A stretch of 41,130 bases of DNA from Hysterium pulicare CBS 123377 (lineage: Eukaryota > Ascomycota > Dothideomycetes > Hysteriales > Hysteriaceae), in the NCBI GenBank assembly GCA_000467715.1, contig AJFK01000908.1, positions 1-41,130 of the forward strand. Reading direction: 5' to 3'. The translations under genes were made by a program, and so were the position numbers. Shown one piece after another: positions 10,279-22,994 of this stretch; positions within the stretch are counted from its first letter, which is position 1, and every line of letters begins with the position of its first letter. Below the pieces are notes generated by a model. The model had not been told where the DNA came from. It saw nothing but the letters and a program-made list of their open reading frames with translations, and did not search any database.

Positions 10279-13200
10279 CTCTCCAAGCTATTCCCCTTTT
10301 TTACCAAGGATATTTTGGGCATTTTTGGGGTTTGGCTTTTCCAAGGAGAATATTGTTGATAGTAAAGGTTGAAAGATTCATGTGAAAGCCTTTCGATAAC
10401 CACATATATATCTTAAAAATGCAATTGTTCTAAACGCTAGATCAACCATCGTGCATGTCTCTGATCCGGGAGATAATTTTCTTTTGACTAGGTGAAGATT
10501 CAGTACCGTCTATCAACATAATATACTTAATTGATTGAGACGAGTTGAACCTAACGGGATCAAGTGAGATATTACTGCGGGATATCTCTACACAAGAGCA
10601 TCTAGAATGCTACGGATCCTAGATGACGGATGTTACGAGCACCATTCCAACTTAAAGGGACACATCACCGGCGTTGTCGGGTCTGTTTAGGAACTATGAA
10701 TTAAGTTGTAAAGACCGACCTCGAATCGTCAGCCTGTGCACCATGGATGGCAGTGTTTAACTTCTGAGGGAAAAATCCTAACCAACTGGTAGATAATGCG
10801 CTGCTCGCTCTGACCAGGGGTTTCGGGTGGGTTGGCCAACTGGCTGACGCATTATGCAAGGCTGACAACGCCCGTTTCACCCGATGGTGAAAACCGGGTT
10901 ACTGGCAAGTCTGCCTCCGTGTTTGAGTAAACAAACAGTACTGACATCTCGACTTCGGCTTCCCTACTCAAGAACTCCATTTCAGTGAAACAAACAATGA
11001 ACAGCAAAAATAAGACCCCCACGTCAACAGGAAAGGACGAAGTAGCCTCCTCCTGCTCACTGCTACTCAGTTTCCACCGCATAGCCGAAGACCCAGGAGA
11101 CAAACGCGGAATCTTTTGCTTCTCTTCAACATGAATTGGGCTGTTCGACGAATATCCTACTCTTACACTTCCTCCTCATGTCAGCTGGAAACGAATCACT
11201 GCTGTGACGACAACACTTTGGCCTTGAGCAGTGAGGTCCTTTCAGACTGGGCCTTGAAGAGGTAGGACGGCTTTCTCCAAACCCACTTCTCTCTCACGCT
11301 TAAGACTGACAAGCTGAATCGCAAACTACCCATCCTCCTCTCACGCTTGAGACTGACACACTCAATCGCAAACTAGGCCCGGACATTATATCCTAAATCG
11401 ACCCCTTTAAGGCGTTCTGATCCCCTCCATGGACCTAAACAACCGCATGCGCACGCGCACCCTCAAGACTCACCCGTCCGGCCATTTATCCTGCACACGA
11501 ACAACCCGTAAGCGGCCTCCAATATTGATAAACACTTGAAGAGCTTCTCTTTCATAAGGAGGGAAGCAGAAGCAGAGATAGGCTACTGTGCGGAACCGAC
11601 ATACTCGTTGGTCTAGACTACTCGCTGAGGAATGAGACGGATAATAAACAAGTGATGTGTATCTCCAGTAGCTATATCAAATTATTATTTGACTTTGATA
11701 GAGGCAGACACATGAGAAGCGCTATCTCTATTGGCAAGCTTTGTGGACGTATTTGTCCCCTTTCTTAGAGGATCAATTCAACATTGTCAGATATATCCCA
11801 TGTAGTCTTCATGTAGAGCATAGCCTGCAAATCAAACAATTAATACTTTATTGTCTGATCATATTCGGGCCGTTGCGCTGGGGAGTATTGACCGTCAATC
11901 GCTTGTGTTGGATGGCCAGTATGTGTCTTAAGTTTGACGATGACCCTTTTTGAGCGTCGATTTGAGGTCAACCAACAACACTAAAGCTCGCAGGTGTTCA
12001 GTAGGCGTCTGAATAGCTACTGTCCATGCACAAGAGTGGCAACGTTCCACATGGAAGCACTAGCGGAACTGAACACTTTCGTCTGTTGGACTTGAAGCGG
12101 TCCAGATAGAGATGATACGTATCCGATCTGGCAGAGCCGCAACAGATCTTCACTCACAGAAATCTCGTATCAGAGACGTGTTATCATTTATCAAGCGCCT
12201 TTGCAGTATCGTGTTAGTGATATGTCATCGAGGGCTGTATATCGCCCCCCCACCCTCTCCCCGCTCTCCCCGCTCAACACCGTTGGTTTCATGGAACGAT
12301 ATTGGCCCCTTTCGCTGTTTGAATCCCACCAGCTCCAAAGCCATTCTCAGCATGGAACTGCCAACAAATAATACGACAAAAGGGCCGATTTCATTAAGGT
12401 GGCCGCTGATGTTCCGATGCAAGGCCAAGACCTATCCATAATGCATCATGCGGCAGAAGGATCGCTTCCCAGTGGTCAAGATTGACCGTGGCTGGATACG
12501 CCCGACTACAAGAAGCGATTCATTGGCTCGGGGGTGATGTGTCTCTCGCCTCCGGACTCCAGGATCATTAGAGTAAGACAAATTTTGAAGGATGCAAAAT
12601 TTTTCAGTGTGAAAGTCAACAATGCCACCCATGTCTGCTCGCAATCTTTGGTGACTGAAACTGTAAATGGGAGGCGACAATCTCCTAAGGAGGTGCGGCT
12701 GTATGATGTCGACAAAGACGACTTCCGACATGTCGTGGGCAATTGGCCCCACGGAGGTAGATGACAGCGGCTAGTCACAGTCGCCCTGCAAGAAACAACC
12801 TTTGGAGCATTGGCGCTAGGCCTCGGATCAAACTGCCACTGCGAGGAGGGGCTGTTTAACGGAATGGACTAGAGGGTATCGGGAATGCTCAGCTATGTGG
12901 GAAGGGAAGAAATCGCCTACGACAGCAGCGCTTCCTATGTGGCTCCTGCGGCATCCATGTAACGATTCAGGAGAAATGATCATGCACCTACTTGTATCGG
13001 CCCTACTAGTTTCCAGATTATGATATTTCTATTTGGGATTCTAGGTTCAGCATCTCGGAGTATGATCAGGGACGGGAATTATCTGTCCGCATTTACGCCC
13101 CGTTATAGCGTGTCCATAGGCCCGCAGTACCCGCTTGTATCACTCGGAAACCTTGAAGCCTGGTCAAATTCAGCTTTCACGAGGGCCACCACGTAGATCG

Positions 13201-14891
13201 AATGAATCTAGGCCCAGCCAGCTTCGAGTTGTCAACCTTCGTTGTGCGAATACTACGCAAAGCTTCGAAGGAGTTGTGCTGTACGATGTGGGGTGGAGGA
13301 CAATCCACCTGTATCTCATCGGACTGACAGGTTGCGCATAGCTGTCTCTGAACCGTTGACGGCGTGATGTCTCGCTACTTCATAGCCTGATGCTGGCTAC
13401 AACAATATTGATCAAGTTTTGAAGTTGAGGTCGCGATCATGAGCAAGCTACCGGACCGTTCCCCGTTCCGGGGCTAGACACGGCACGGCCCAGGTGACGC
13501 GACCAAAACAGGATCGATAGGCGCTTTTCCGGTCAGACAAATTCGCGAGAAAAGTACGCACGACGCATAACAGAACTCTTTTGATGTGTAGAGCAGAAAC
13601 ATAGCTAGCCCTGGGTTGATAGCCCTGAAAGGCTCCAGCCCGGTTCCGGGGATAGTGGGTGCGTGCAGATCGGCAGTAGGGAGGCTAGGAGCCCCGTAAA
13701 TAGCCGGGCAGCTCAGGCCAAGCATGCGAGATTTCCAGACGCGACAGGGCGCTGTCCTCTCCTTTCCGATCTCCAGCAAGTCTTGAGCTTTGAGCTGTCA
13801 TCTTGTGATGCATCTGGTGAAACTTCGCATGGCTGATTCGACTTATCCATGGGCAGGATGTAGGAAAACTTCTTGCATTAAGAATCTTTCCAACAAGCCC
13901 CCTGTGCAGCAAGTGCGGTTGTCGAGTAAGACCCATACAATCTGCTGGACACACGTTGGATACCAGACAGAATTCTTGAGCCTAGGACAGGAGCATATAG
14001 GAGAACCGTCGCTGTACTTCCACCCAAAAAATCAGGAGTTCGCTCAACAATAACGCTACAACAGCTATGACTCCATAGAGGCGCCGCTGCAGCCTTGAGG
14101 TATTTGGGAAGATTGGACTTGCTTATGGGAGATTGAAACACAGGGCTTATCGTAGATATGCGTGCTGCAACTCTTCAAGCGTAGCTGAATGGTCTCGTGC
14201 CGTTGCGGCTACACTAGGTCTTCTCGAGAACCAGGGTCAGGCAATGTCAGTCGGTATCGATCGAGCGATCTGCAGATGTCAAATGGCTGACGGGCTGACA
14301 GGTCCCAGGATATAACCCGATCTTTAGCGGCCGTTTTTTGGAAATGTACCATGTCTGGGCTGCATCGAAAACGTCTCATTCTGAGCGCCATATTTCCCGG
14401 GCGTCCTACCTCATAACTTTCGAGACCAATGAGTACATGCAAAAAACACGGATTTCCCTTGGCGACGGAAAGGAGAAAGGCATCGCCGAACTCTATACCA
14501 CTTCATCAACAAACCATTGACAAGGATTCGGGGGCCGACTTGACCTATGCGCTTCCGACCCGGTGAGGCGAGCCGCTTCCTGGACTCGCCACTGTGCACG
14601 AAGTGGTGATACAGCATGTGGCAGCATGTGGCAGCTCATGGGAGTTGTTGCTGGGCTTCGCGCAGAAAAGCATTAGACTCCCCTTATGGGACACTTCTAT
14701 GTCGGAGACGACTCGCACCGTCCTCTTCTTCGTGCTCTCGTGAAACCGGATGTCTCGAGGTACGGCTGTGAGCAACATCCTGGGGGATTCATGCTCGACC
14801 TATGTTCAGAGGTTAGTGACATTTCCAAACTGATGTAGAGTTGACTTGACATGGTAGTGCAGAAGGCGCAGGTTCTTCCATATCGGACGTC
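10279..14891. other. Gene-poor stretch between zinc-finger paralogues 1 and 2
   Basis: About 4.6 kb with only short open frames in every frame and no recognisable protein family. It contains an imperfect 38-bp tandem duplication at 11291-11375 and a short 10-bp tandem repeat (CAGCATGTGG) near 14611-14635. No transposon ends or transposase motifs were seen, but strongly mutated relics cannot be excluded by eye. Confidence 0.45.
11291..11375 (+). repeat. Imperfect direct repeat, 2 x 38 bp
   Basis: Copies at 11291-11328 and 11338-11375, period 47 bp, with four mismatches in 38 positions. Each copy begins CTCTCACGCTT and ends AATCGCAAACTA. Looks like a local tandem duplication in non-coding DNA. 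Confidence 0.8.
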
Positions 14892-15947
14892 ATGTTCCCA
14901 AGCCAAAATCCTCGAAGAGGTGATACGTACAACCTCTCGCGGTCTCAATCTGCGATTGACCCGGAAAGCTCTGCTCATCGCGATCGGAACCCTGACCTAT
15001 CTCATGAGGAGAGCTTCGATGGGCCATCACCTACATTCTATAATGAGCACAGTCCTTCATTCACCAACGATCAACAACGCTTTCCATGGCCATCGAATAT
15101 CTTCCACATCTCTCATGGAGATCACGTGATGGGGTGTACCTCCCACTCGGTCTCGGATATGGAGGTCCAAGTGATGAACACGGCTCAAGTTTCGACGGAC
15201 CACTTGAACCTCCCTGGCGGTTATGAAGTTGACTTGTTCCGTACCAGTAAACACATCGTCGACGAGAGGATGCCTTCAGGTCGATATCTTCCGGGGTCAC
15301 AATTGTCGTATCGTTTCATTGGGGATTTGCAGCCGCAAAGTGGGCAATCAGCTCCTATATCGTGAGTATGTCCCAACACTTGTATGAGAAAAGAAGTCCT
15401 GACAGGTACGAAAGACCGGAGGAATTCGGAGAAGTCGCGTCGCGCTCCGGTTCTATGGCGCAGAAGAGCCTAATGGAGCCTGGTGATCCTTGGCCGAGCG
15501 ATGCCAATCATGGATACGCTATGGAGCCGTTTGGATATTACCATGAAATGGAGAGACTTGATCAGTGAGGTGCCCCAAGTAGGCTGTTCCAGGCAGGACT
15601 GTGGCTAATGGTTCTGAAGTGTAGAGAGCGGCCAGTGTCATGCGTCGTCTGACGAAGGAAGGACGACTATTTCCGCCTTGCCGACTCATGTATCACCTTC
15701 GCCACAAGCGTCTAGTCCAGCCAACAATGTCACTTATTGTCCCATCTGCCACAGGACCTTCCGAGGTAAATACCAGCGCGGGAACTTGAAGCGACACGAG
15801 AAGGTCTACCATACGATCGACTGGAATGTTGCCATAGCCTGCGCAATCTGTCAGAAAGGTTTTGTAAGAGATGACGCCTTGCTAAAGCATGAAAGGAAAA
15901 AGCATCCGGAGCTTAACAGACCATCTCCTGTTCGCCGCACACCCTGA
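14892..15947 (+). CDS. C2H2 zinc-finger protein, paralogue 2 of 3
   Basis: Three exons: 14892-15361, 15406-15564, 15620-15947, giving 318 aa. Intron 1 (44 bp) is GTGAGT to ACAG. Intron 2 (55 bp) is GTGAGG to GAAG with a GCTAAT branch; both are phase 2, as in the two paralogues. The nearest TAG acceptor (15622-15624) would break the frame, so the AAG acceptor at 15619, or AG at 15628, is preferred. Fingers: C250-X2-C253-X15-H269-X4-H274 and C284-X2-C287-X12-H300-X4-H305. The second again carries DALLKHER and ends in HP. The N-terminal part is rich in Ser, Pro, Asp and His and looks disordered. Function unknown; probably nuclear and nucleic-acid binding. Confidence 0.75.
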
Positions 15948-18900
15948 GCCGCCTGTTCGTTCGTCTAGCCTTATCTGAGGAGCGTTGGCCAGCAGAGAAG
16001 CTCCCCCAAACCATCGATGTAGCTTTGTGTATAGGTGTCAACTAAATTCTTCCTTCTTGCTCGTCATTTGCTGTAGACGGACTGATACATCCTTAAGATA
16101 ACTCAAATTTGTTGGCCAGCGCTGAGTTCATCCTGTTCAATTACCATCTGTTGCGTTCTGAAATATCCTTCGTGTCCCTTGAAGATTTCTTGTGATAATA
16201 TGCAGCCCGAATAGTTTGATGTTTACGTAGAGTTTTTGTAAGGGCTTAAGGACCTCTTGGAGACCGCTCCTAAGATGGAGGAAAGGCTTGTCGCGCAGCA
16301 CCGAGGAATCAGCCGCCATCGCTAAGGACATGAGATCGAATTCAGAAGAAAGAACGAAGGTTGATTTGGCTTGACGAAGTTTCCAAAGAGTAAACTCGAG
16401 TTTTGAGTCAGGAAGAGAAGGGATATGGAAACAAGATGAGGTTTGGATAGAGTAATGGGTTAGTCCCGCGGGTACCACGTGGGGCGATGCTTGAGCGACC
16501 CAGTATTTCTTTCTTTACACTTCTCAGGGATTGTGTTTCGTCGTCCAACCATAAAACCTCCTCAACGCGTCAGATCACTCGCTCCAGTGGACCAGTCCTA
16601 GCACCAGACGTGTCGGGCCGTATTGCGGCCATCTGTCTCGACCCTCCCGAGGGTTCCTTGCTTCGCCGAAACTCTCCCTGGGATCCCTCTGATTGAATGG
16701 CTCATGATGCATGTTACCGTCTTGGCATTGTTAGAACCACCCTCTACTCCAACAAGGCTGGAAACCGACAGCGTGAATGGACCACCAGTTGCACCAGGTG
16801 TAGGGTCTAGCGCCAACTTTAAGCCAACTTCTGCAAAAGGAAGATCATAGCCTTTCCTATCGGGTCGAGGTTCAGTGGATCCATTGCATGAAGGCTTGTA
16901 CGGGCAAGGTTTCTTTGAATGAAGCGGCTGGAGCTGCATTTAGACGGCACGATTAGCCACCTGGAACGGGGATATTCAACAAAGCATCCGATAACGGCAC
17001 CTGCTTCACTTTTCGAGATCCGTCAATGATTTCAAGAAGTCGCATTCTGGTGGACATTCCAAGCTCTGAGATGACTAGTTCCCTTGTTAAATCTTCTATC
17101 TCATAGTTGGCCGTCCACCATTGGGGAAGTCGCATACCATTCGGTACGTGCTCTGCCAATTGTAACATTCGCAATCTGCTAATACGAGTTCGATGATACG
17201 CCAGTTCAGCGGAGAGGTGTACTCTTTTCATGATAACCAGGCACGTTATCGTGACTCTGGCCTCCAAGCGCCCAGACCAGCTAGGTTAGTTGCAAAATGC
17301 ATATCATTGGCCGCCTCACCCCTACCACTTTGCCTTCGTCATACCACAATTTTGATTTCAGACCATGGCAACAAAATCGGTATGCTTGTGTCTTGTAGCC
17401 ATCAACTAACCAAAAATAGCGACTCTCGCCTGCCCAGATTGGCTTACATCCGTTGCAATTGACCTTATATAACGACAAAAGGAAGCTCTTCCCCCGATAG
17501 AATGTGGTTCTTCCCACTATCCCCGCTTCCTAGACCCGGGATCTGTCCACAGTTCACGCCTGTGATGCTTTGGTGTCATGCAGTAGCAACGCATCCACGG
17601 GACGAGCGGCACATGGACCGCAACGCCCCTGTTGAGTTATCAGATCCTAGAAAGTCCAATCGTCCATTCTGTAGTTTGAGTTGGTACACTTTTACCTTCA
17701 TGAACAACGTCTGTATGTAGAAAGTAGTAGGCTCCGATTCATCCGGAAGTTTGTTTATTCACGAGATCGAAATTAGAATCTCATCAACGAAGTTCATGGG
17801 GTCCGCAAAGGATTAAAATTGAGTGTCGGTGGCTTAGCGCATATGTCCCCAGCCCGAAAAAGCAAAATCTGAATGACACCATCTTCCGCTCCGCCCGCGG
17901 AGTTTCAATTGTCCCTCAGAACTTCGATTGTGCTCTTCATTGCTAGCTGTAAATTGTATCAATCGAAATGTCCGGCTTCAACATTGTTTCAACATTATTC
18001 CCAAAACAGCCAACGATGCCAAACAATCATCTCCAGACCTGCCCTATCAATCTACTTACACCTTATACGAGTGTTACACAGACCATTGACCGACATCGGA
18101 CTTGAACCGCCCTTTATCGCCGTCTCCATTTCTACACAAACAATGCAAACTCCTGAGAATGAATGTCTCCGCCCCTATCTCCGCCGCCCCTCCGCAGAAG
18201 TAGACATCCCGGCATGGCATGGGGGCGGAATCAAGGCTTTGTGGCGGAGAAGAGAAAGGAAACATCTCGGTATCGCCAAGAACTCTGAGCCTACTCCGCA
18301 GGTTCCTTAAACTTGCCCTGCCTGTTTAATGTTAATTTGGAAAGTGAGGGCGAAAGTCTGAAAATCCTAGCATAAAATTTTGACTACAGCCATCAGTAGT
18401 TTCGTGCCTATTACGATTAACCACTTCGTACCCTGCGATGAATAGGAATATTTCCGTACATCGACCTCGCAGAATGATAGCCTTTCATCCTCCATTTCCA
18501 GTAGTCCATGTGTTTTACTTTTGAAGCACTGACGAGCTGCTAAGTATTAGCATCGACTCTTCGCTACCCAGGCAAACCCTCGCTTATCCGAATGAAGGAG
18601 TGCATCGGCATATTTGTAGCCGTAACAGGGCCCTGCTCGTTCAATAGGCGATGCTCAGAGAAACTCGATTATCATCATCCCCATCACCTTCCTGTACGCT
18701 TCCCTATAATAGTAGTGGTGGGTTAATAGTGTGTATATAGGGTGTCGTTCGGACCAGCCCAATCTGGAAGGCTGACGCCAGCGCCGCATCGTGGCGTCCA
18801 GGGAGTTGGTGACGCAAGACACCACCGCATGAACTTTGATGCTCGTGTCCGCCGCATGCATATTCATCCACGTGTGCCATAGGATCGTTCTATAATTGGG

Positions 18901-20373
18901 AGCTTCGATTATCTAGGTCTCATGGGAAGCTTGAAATGAGAGCTTCAAAAGATGAGATACTCTTACCTGTGAAACGCCAAGCAACGAAGGACTATCCTCG
19001 CCCACCCTGCCCATATTGAGCCGGGCGTTCAGAGGGTAAGATTGGGCTGAATAAGACTAGGGGATAAATTGTGGCTTACAGAGGGAATTGAACAAAGTTC
19101 GCGGACATCGCTGTATCGCGTCCTCAACACTGCCTTCTTATTCAACATATCCTTCGGAAGGTGGCTTATAACTTAATTTCGGCCTTTTGGAATCGATATG
19201 ATGCTGGTTCTGCATCCCATGGTCTGCCGCGCTGTTCTTGAAGCGCCTCGCCAGGCTTCAAAGGACTTGTGAAACCCACAACAGCGCAACGCTAGACGCC
19301 GCTGATGTGGCCGCCGAGTGGGCCACCGGATTGCGCCGAAATGCTTTCAGAAGACTGCAATTCGCTGGACGACATGCGCCTCCATTGAGGGAGAGTAGTC
19401 ATTTTCAGGATGCCTTCTTTCTATCGCTACTGATGCGTTGTCCAAAGCCTGTGAGTATGGCAGCCCTTCATTTCACATTGCTGGCTCGGCGTACTGACTG
19501 GTGCCAGACAGGTAGCGATAGCATCCTCGAGTCCAATGTCTTGAGAAAGGCCGTCGTGTAACATGCCCGTCATAGTCCTGTCCCTTGCTAGGGTGTTCAC
19601 ACGCTCTCAATAGGTGACCCGTTCTTCACAGAGGACGGGGAGCCCCAGCGGTGCGATGACACGTATCGGAGGGACTTTCCTCCTTTTAAGATGCGGTCGA
19701 CCTGTCGAAATCATAAGGCGGCATGGCACACCTGGCAGGTGTAACTATGAAGCAGAACGGCAATCGCTAAGCAAATACTAGACAAATTTCGGGCCTTAAT
19801 ACTAAGTCCGAAGTTGGGTCTCAACGTTTTTTTGTTCTGAAGTCGATTTGGGTTGGTGAAACTCAAGAACATCCAAGCCATACCGGACATCTTGCGTCAA
19901 TCTTCTAGTGTGTACGTCAGCCGCTGTTCTATAGTACTCGTGTTCTGATTCAACACCTAGGCTTAAGCTTCACCCCACGCAGCCTCATATCAATCGCCGT
20001 GACGATTGTAGCTCATACCGACAAACCATCAAACCGCTGCGGGGACGGCCGAGATTCCAGGCTTCCTCTAACGCTTCGAGGTACCTGTATCACTTTCAGG
20101 GCGCTGAGCATATTCCGCCAGGACCCTGACCAGCAGAGTTTTATTGGAAGTACCTCCCCAGAACGTGGGGGAGGGCCTCTAGTTCCAGTAGTGAAGGGGC
20201 CGCGGACTCGGGGGATCCTTAACCTTAATTAAGAACTTAGACGTACCTTGCTTCTAAAGTAAGTAACAGGTCCACTTTTCCCATATGCAATCCTTCTTAA
20301 CTAGGGACCTGGCTCTCTTCACAAAGACAACATAGCTGACAAGATGAGGCATTCTTTCTAGTGGTTAACTCGT
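15948..20373. other. Gene-poor stretch between zinc-finger paralogues 2 and 3
   Basis: About 4.4 kb. No family was recognised. Minus-strand open frames at 16939-16598 and 17267-16953 read somewhat like protein (the latter includes LPQWWTANYEIEDL) but have no clear start or splice context. A + strand ORF from an ATG at 17873 is listed separately. I see no repeats of note and no alignment by eye with the preceding 10.3-14.9 kb spacer. Confidence 0.45.
17873..18310 (+). CDS. Possible small ORF, unknown (145 aa, or 55 aa from an internal ATG)
   Basis: Opens with a true ATG at 17873. An internal in-frame ATG at 18143 follows an A-rich context (ACAAACAATG) and would give a 55-aa basic peptide containing WHGGGIKALWRRRER. 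No family was recognised, no signal peptide is evident, and length alone is not convincing. Listed as a low-confidence candidate only. Confidence 0.2.
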   Translation: MTPSSAPPAEFQLSLRTSIVLFIASCKLYQSKCPASTLFQHYSQNSQRCQTIISRPALSIYLHLIRVLHRPLTDIGLEPPFIAVSISTQTMQTPENECLRPYLRRPSAEVDIPAWHGGGIKALWRRRERKHLGIAKNSEPTPQVP

Positions 20374-21730
20374 ATGTCCGCGGGCGACAAGATGCATGAC
20401 TTTGGCGGTGTTCCATTGTTCAAAATGCCTGCACAAGGCCTTGGAACGAGCGTCGTGAGTAACAATGGCATCTGGATATCACCCCATGAAAACATTGACA
20501 TGGTCGGTGCCGATACTGTGGCGTCCTTCAACCCTTCCACCTTCAAATCCTGGGGCCCAAGTACGAGTGGTCAAACTCCAGTAGCCAGCGTCCCCAGAGA
20601 TGCGGTCGCACAATCCAACGGGGCTCGGTATGCCAACTTTCCGCGATCAACGGATATTTCTATTTCATATGGTCAGCCTGGTTTTTCTTTGCCGAATGGT
20701 CAACCAACATACGCAAGTGGAAGGCAGACACAGCCTATGCGTGTTCAGGAATCTGGGGACTCAAGTCCCTACTCGTTAAATGCCTTGTCAACTTTTCCCA
20801 AATCTAACCAGGATCAGAGTTCACAGCATAATCTCATGCCCCTAAATCCACAAGTCGAACCCTATAAGGACCAGCCGGGCGCACGTAATGGCTTCCAGCC
20901 AGGAGAAATATCGTATGGATCCTTCCAGAATCAATTTTCGAGGAGCGAAGCCGCTATGAGGAGCTTGACGACAGATCGTGTATATGCTGGTAGACAATAT
21001 ACGAGCCAAGATAGAGCTCATACGCAAAGCTTGACCGACTTTTTGTAGGAAAGGACCTTAAGAAAATGATTGTACCAAGACTAACGTTTGATTAGGCCCG
21101 AAATCCCAACGTACATATACCCTACCCCATTGGCCAACGAGAAAGGCGTCATTCCGTCCGGAGACCCTTCGACGATGGCAACATTGCAGCCACCTGCTAG
21201 CGTTGGAGTTCATCAGTCCTTTGTCCATCAGCTGTCAGTTGCACCGTTAAGTTTTAGGTATTGCACACCAATGACTGACTCCTAATAGCGACCCCTACAT
21301 AACGCATGATCAATCATCAACAGCAGGGTTGAGTCTTCCAACATCCCCAGGAACCGAAGTGGTGACAGGCCATCAAAGTACTCTGCATGCCGCTGAAGCT
21401 CATCGGGCTGTGATATGTCCACGCTGCCCATGGGTCAAATTCACCGGAACGTACGCCGAGTCCAACTTCAGAAGGCATTCCAAAGAGAAACATCCCGATG
21501 GAAGTGTGACCCAAAGGGAGTATGTTTGCGAAGATCCGCATTGTGGCAAGCGATACAAGCGCAAAGACGCTCTCTTGAATCACGAGAGAAAAGAACATCC
21601 CTCACTGCATCGGGCAGCACCAGTCGAACGCCCAAAGCACAGAGTATCAGGCCAACCGAGGAATCGTGTCGAGCAATTTCACAATGGGGCTGGTATGGCA
21701 ACGAACGGATCCAACAATATCTCACGGTGA
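20374..21730 (+). CDS. C2H2 zinc-finger protein, paralogue 3 of 3
   Basis: Three exons: 20374-21044, 21096-21233, 21289-21730, giving 416 aa. Intron 1 (51 bp) is GTAGGA to TTAG with a perfect CTAAC branch. Intron 2 (55 bp) is GTCAGT to ATAG with a CTGAC branch; a GTTAAG donor at 21246 would also keep frame. Both introns are phase 2, and exon 2 is 138 nt exactly as in paralogue 1. Exon 3 begins with Asp-Pro in both. Fingers: C313-X2-C316-X16-H333-X4-H338 and C350-X4-C355-X12-H368-X4-H373 (CGKRYKRKDALLNHER). The N-terminal 224 residues are Ser/Gln/Pro/Asn-rich and disordered. The ATG is a true start with no upstream in-frame alternative needed. Confidence 0.8.
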
Positions 21731-22131
21731 ACAGCGTTGATGGCGGCCTTGTCCAACGAGGGGAAGCTTGCGGCCTATATCTTATGCTGTTCTACATCAC
21801 CGTCAAATATGTGGATCTCATCCATTTTATGGAGGTTCGCGAAGAGTTTCTCCATACTTTTATCCCGTCAAGTCAACGTGGTACTTGAAAGTCTTTACGG
21901 CGTGAAGCGGTATGGCGTTTGGGTTTCATGGTCGGAGTAATGCAGAAGGAAGCAGCATTGTCAGCAGACATGAGTACTGTGTAAGAAGATTGTAAGTTTG
22001 TTGCTTTATTAACGGTAAAATGGCGACGAACCTCAGACAGATCAGGAGAGTTCAGATGAAGGTAAAGGGGTCGGTATCGAAAGAAGGTTTCCCCTAGGTT
22101 AAGCCGAGTCCGATTTTACCAGATTGGGTAG

Positions 22132-22994
22132 TCACACGATCTCTGGATGCCCTTCAAGCTCAATGGAATACACTCTTTCACTCATTTCCGCCAGCAAGCC
22201 TTTAGTATATCTATCATGCTCGGAGCTCAGGGGTTGGGCATCATGTTCAACCATATATTGGCAGCTTAATGAGAAAGCCCAATAATATGGTCTATAAATT
22301 GACCAATCGGTGAAAGTAGCTGCATGGCGGTTCATTTCCAGCGAGTGGGCGGAGTCCACATAGTCATATGCATACACTAGCTTGAATGTTTCCACCAGTA
22401 CGAGGACACTGACACCCAATATGTCCTTCAATAACCATGGTTAGCATGCATGTTATTGGAGGCAATTTGGCGAGTCTACTAATCCATACACTTTGCGGTA
22501 GCTGGCACCGTAGAGAAGCATATATACGTATATGTACATAACGTATGTGTGTTCGGCGGATGCTTCTTAGCCGCTTCTTCATCCAAATCGGAAGTCACAT
22601 CCCACGCCAATTCTCAGGCACCCTTGAAGATGTGAAGGATACCTGCAGAGAATACCTGCCCGACGTTCCTCGATGCCACACCTTCAGCGCTAACTACCTG
22701 AGGCATCACTTACAGCGAGATCTCTGGCTTCCAAAGCCCAAGATATCTTTCTACCCAACATCCTGTTCTAACTGAAGGACGCTTTCTCCCGCATTTGGCT
22801 TGCAAGGTCCCAGCTCCAAGTACCCATCGCACCTCGCATCTTCGGCGCCAATGAGCAACCAATATCCAAATGAGATATGTACGATAGATCACATCTAGCC
22901 GCGGAATCATGCCCAATACTGTCCAGAGCCTCAACGAATAAGACTCAATGAATAAGCCTTGAAAAAAATGAGACGCAACTCCCCCAATTTCCAC
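22132..22994 (-). CDS. Possible multi-exon gene, unknown
   Basis: The best piece is a minus-strand open segment from about 22415 down to 22132 with protein-like composition (FTDWSIYRPYYWAFSLS, then ERVYSIELEGHPE). It is preceded by a plausible intron end: a CTAAC branch and an AG near 22415, with a GTATGG donor about 65 bp further upstream. Another open stretch lies at 22994-22710 and ends at a GTAAGT. I could not join these into one clean model and recognise no family. It may be a real small gene, a relic, or chance. Confidence 0.25.

Noticed and set aside
14133-14315. Stretch near 14180 resembling a tRNA A-box (TAGCTGAATGGT)
   Set aside because: No matching B-box or cloverleaf arms could be found downstream.
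7992-14336. Shared 13-mer (TTAGCGGCCGTTT) upstream of zinc-finger paralogues 1 and 2
   Set aside because: Several shared 13-mers are expected by chance in 41 kb, and its distances to the two genes differ (about 1045 and 568 bp).
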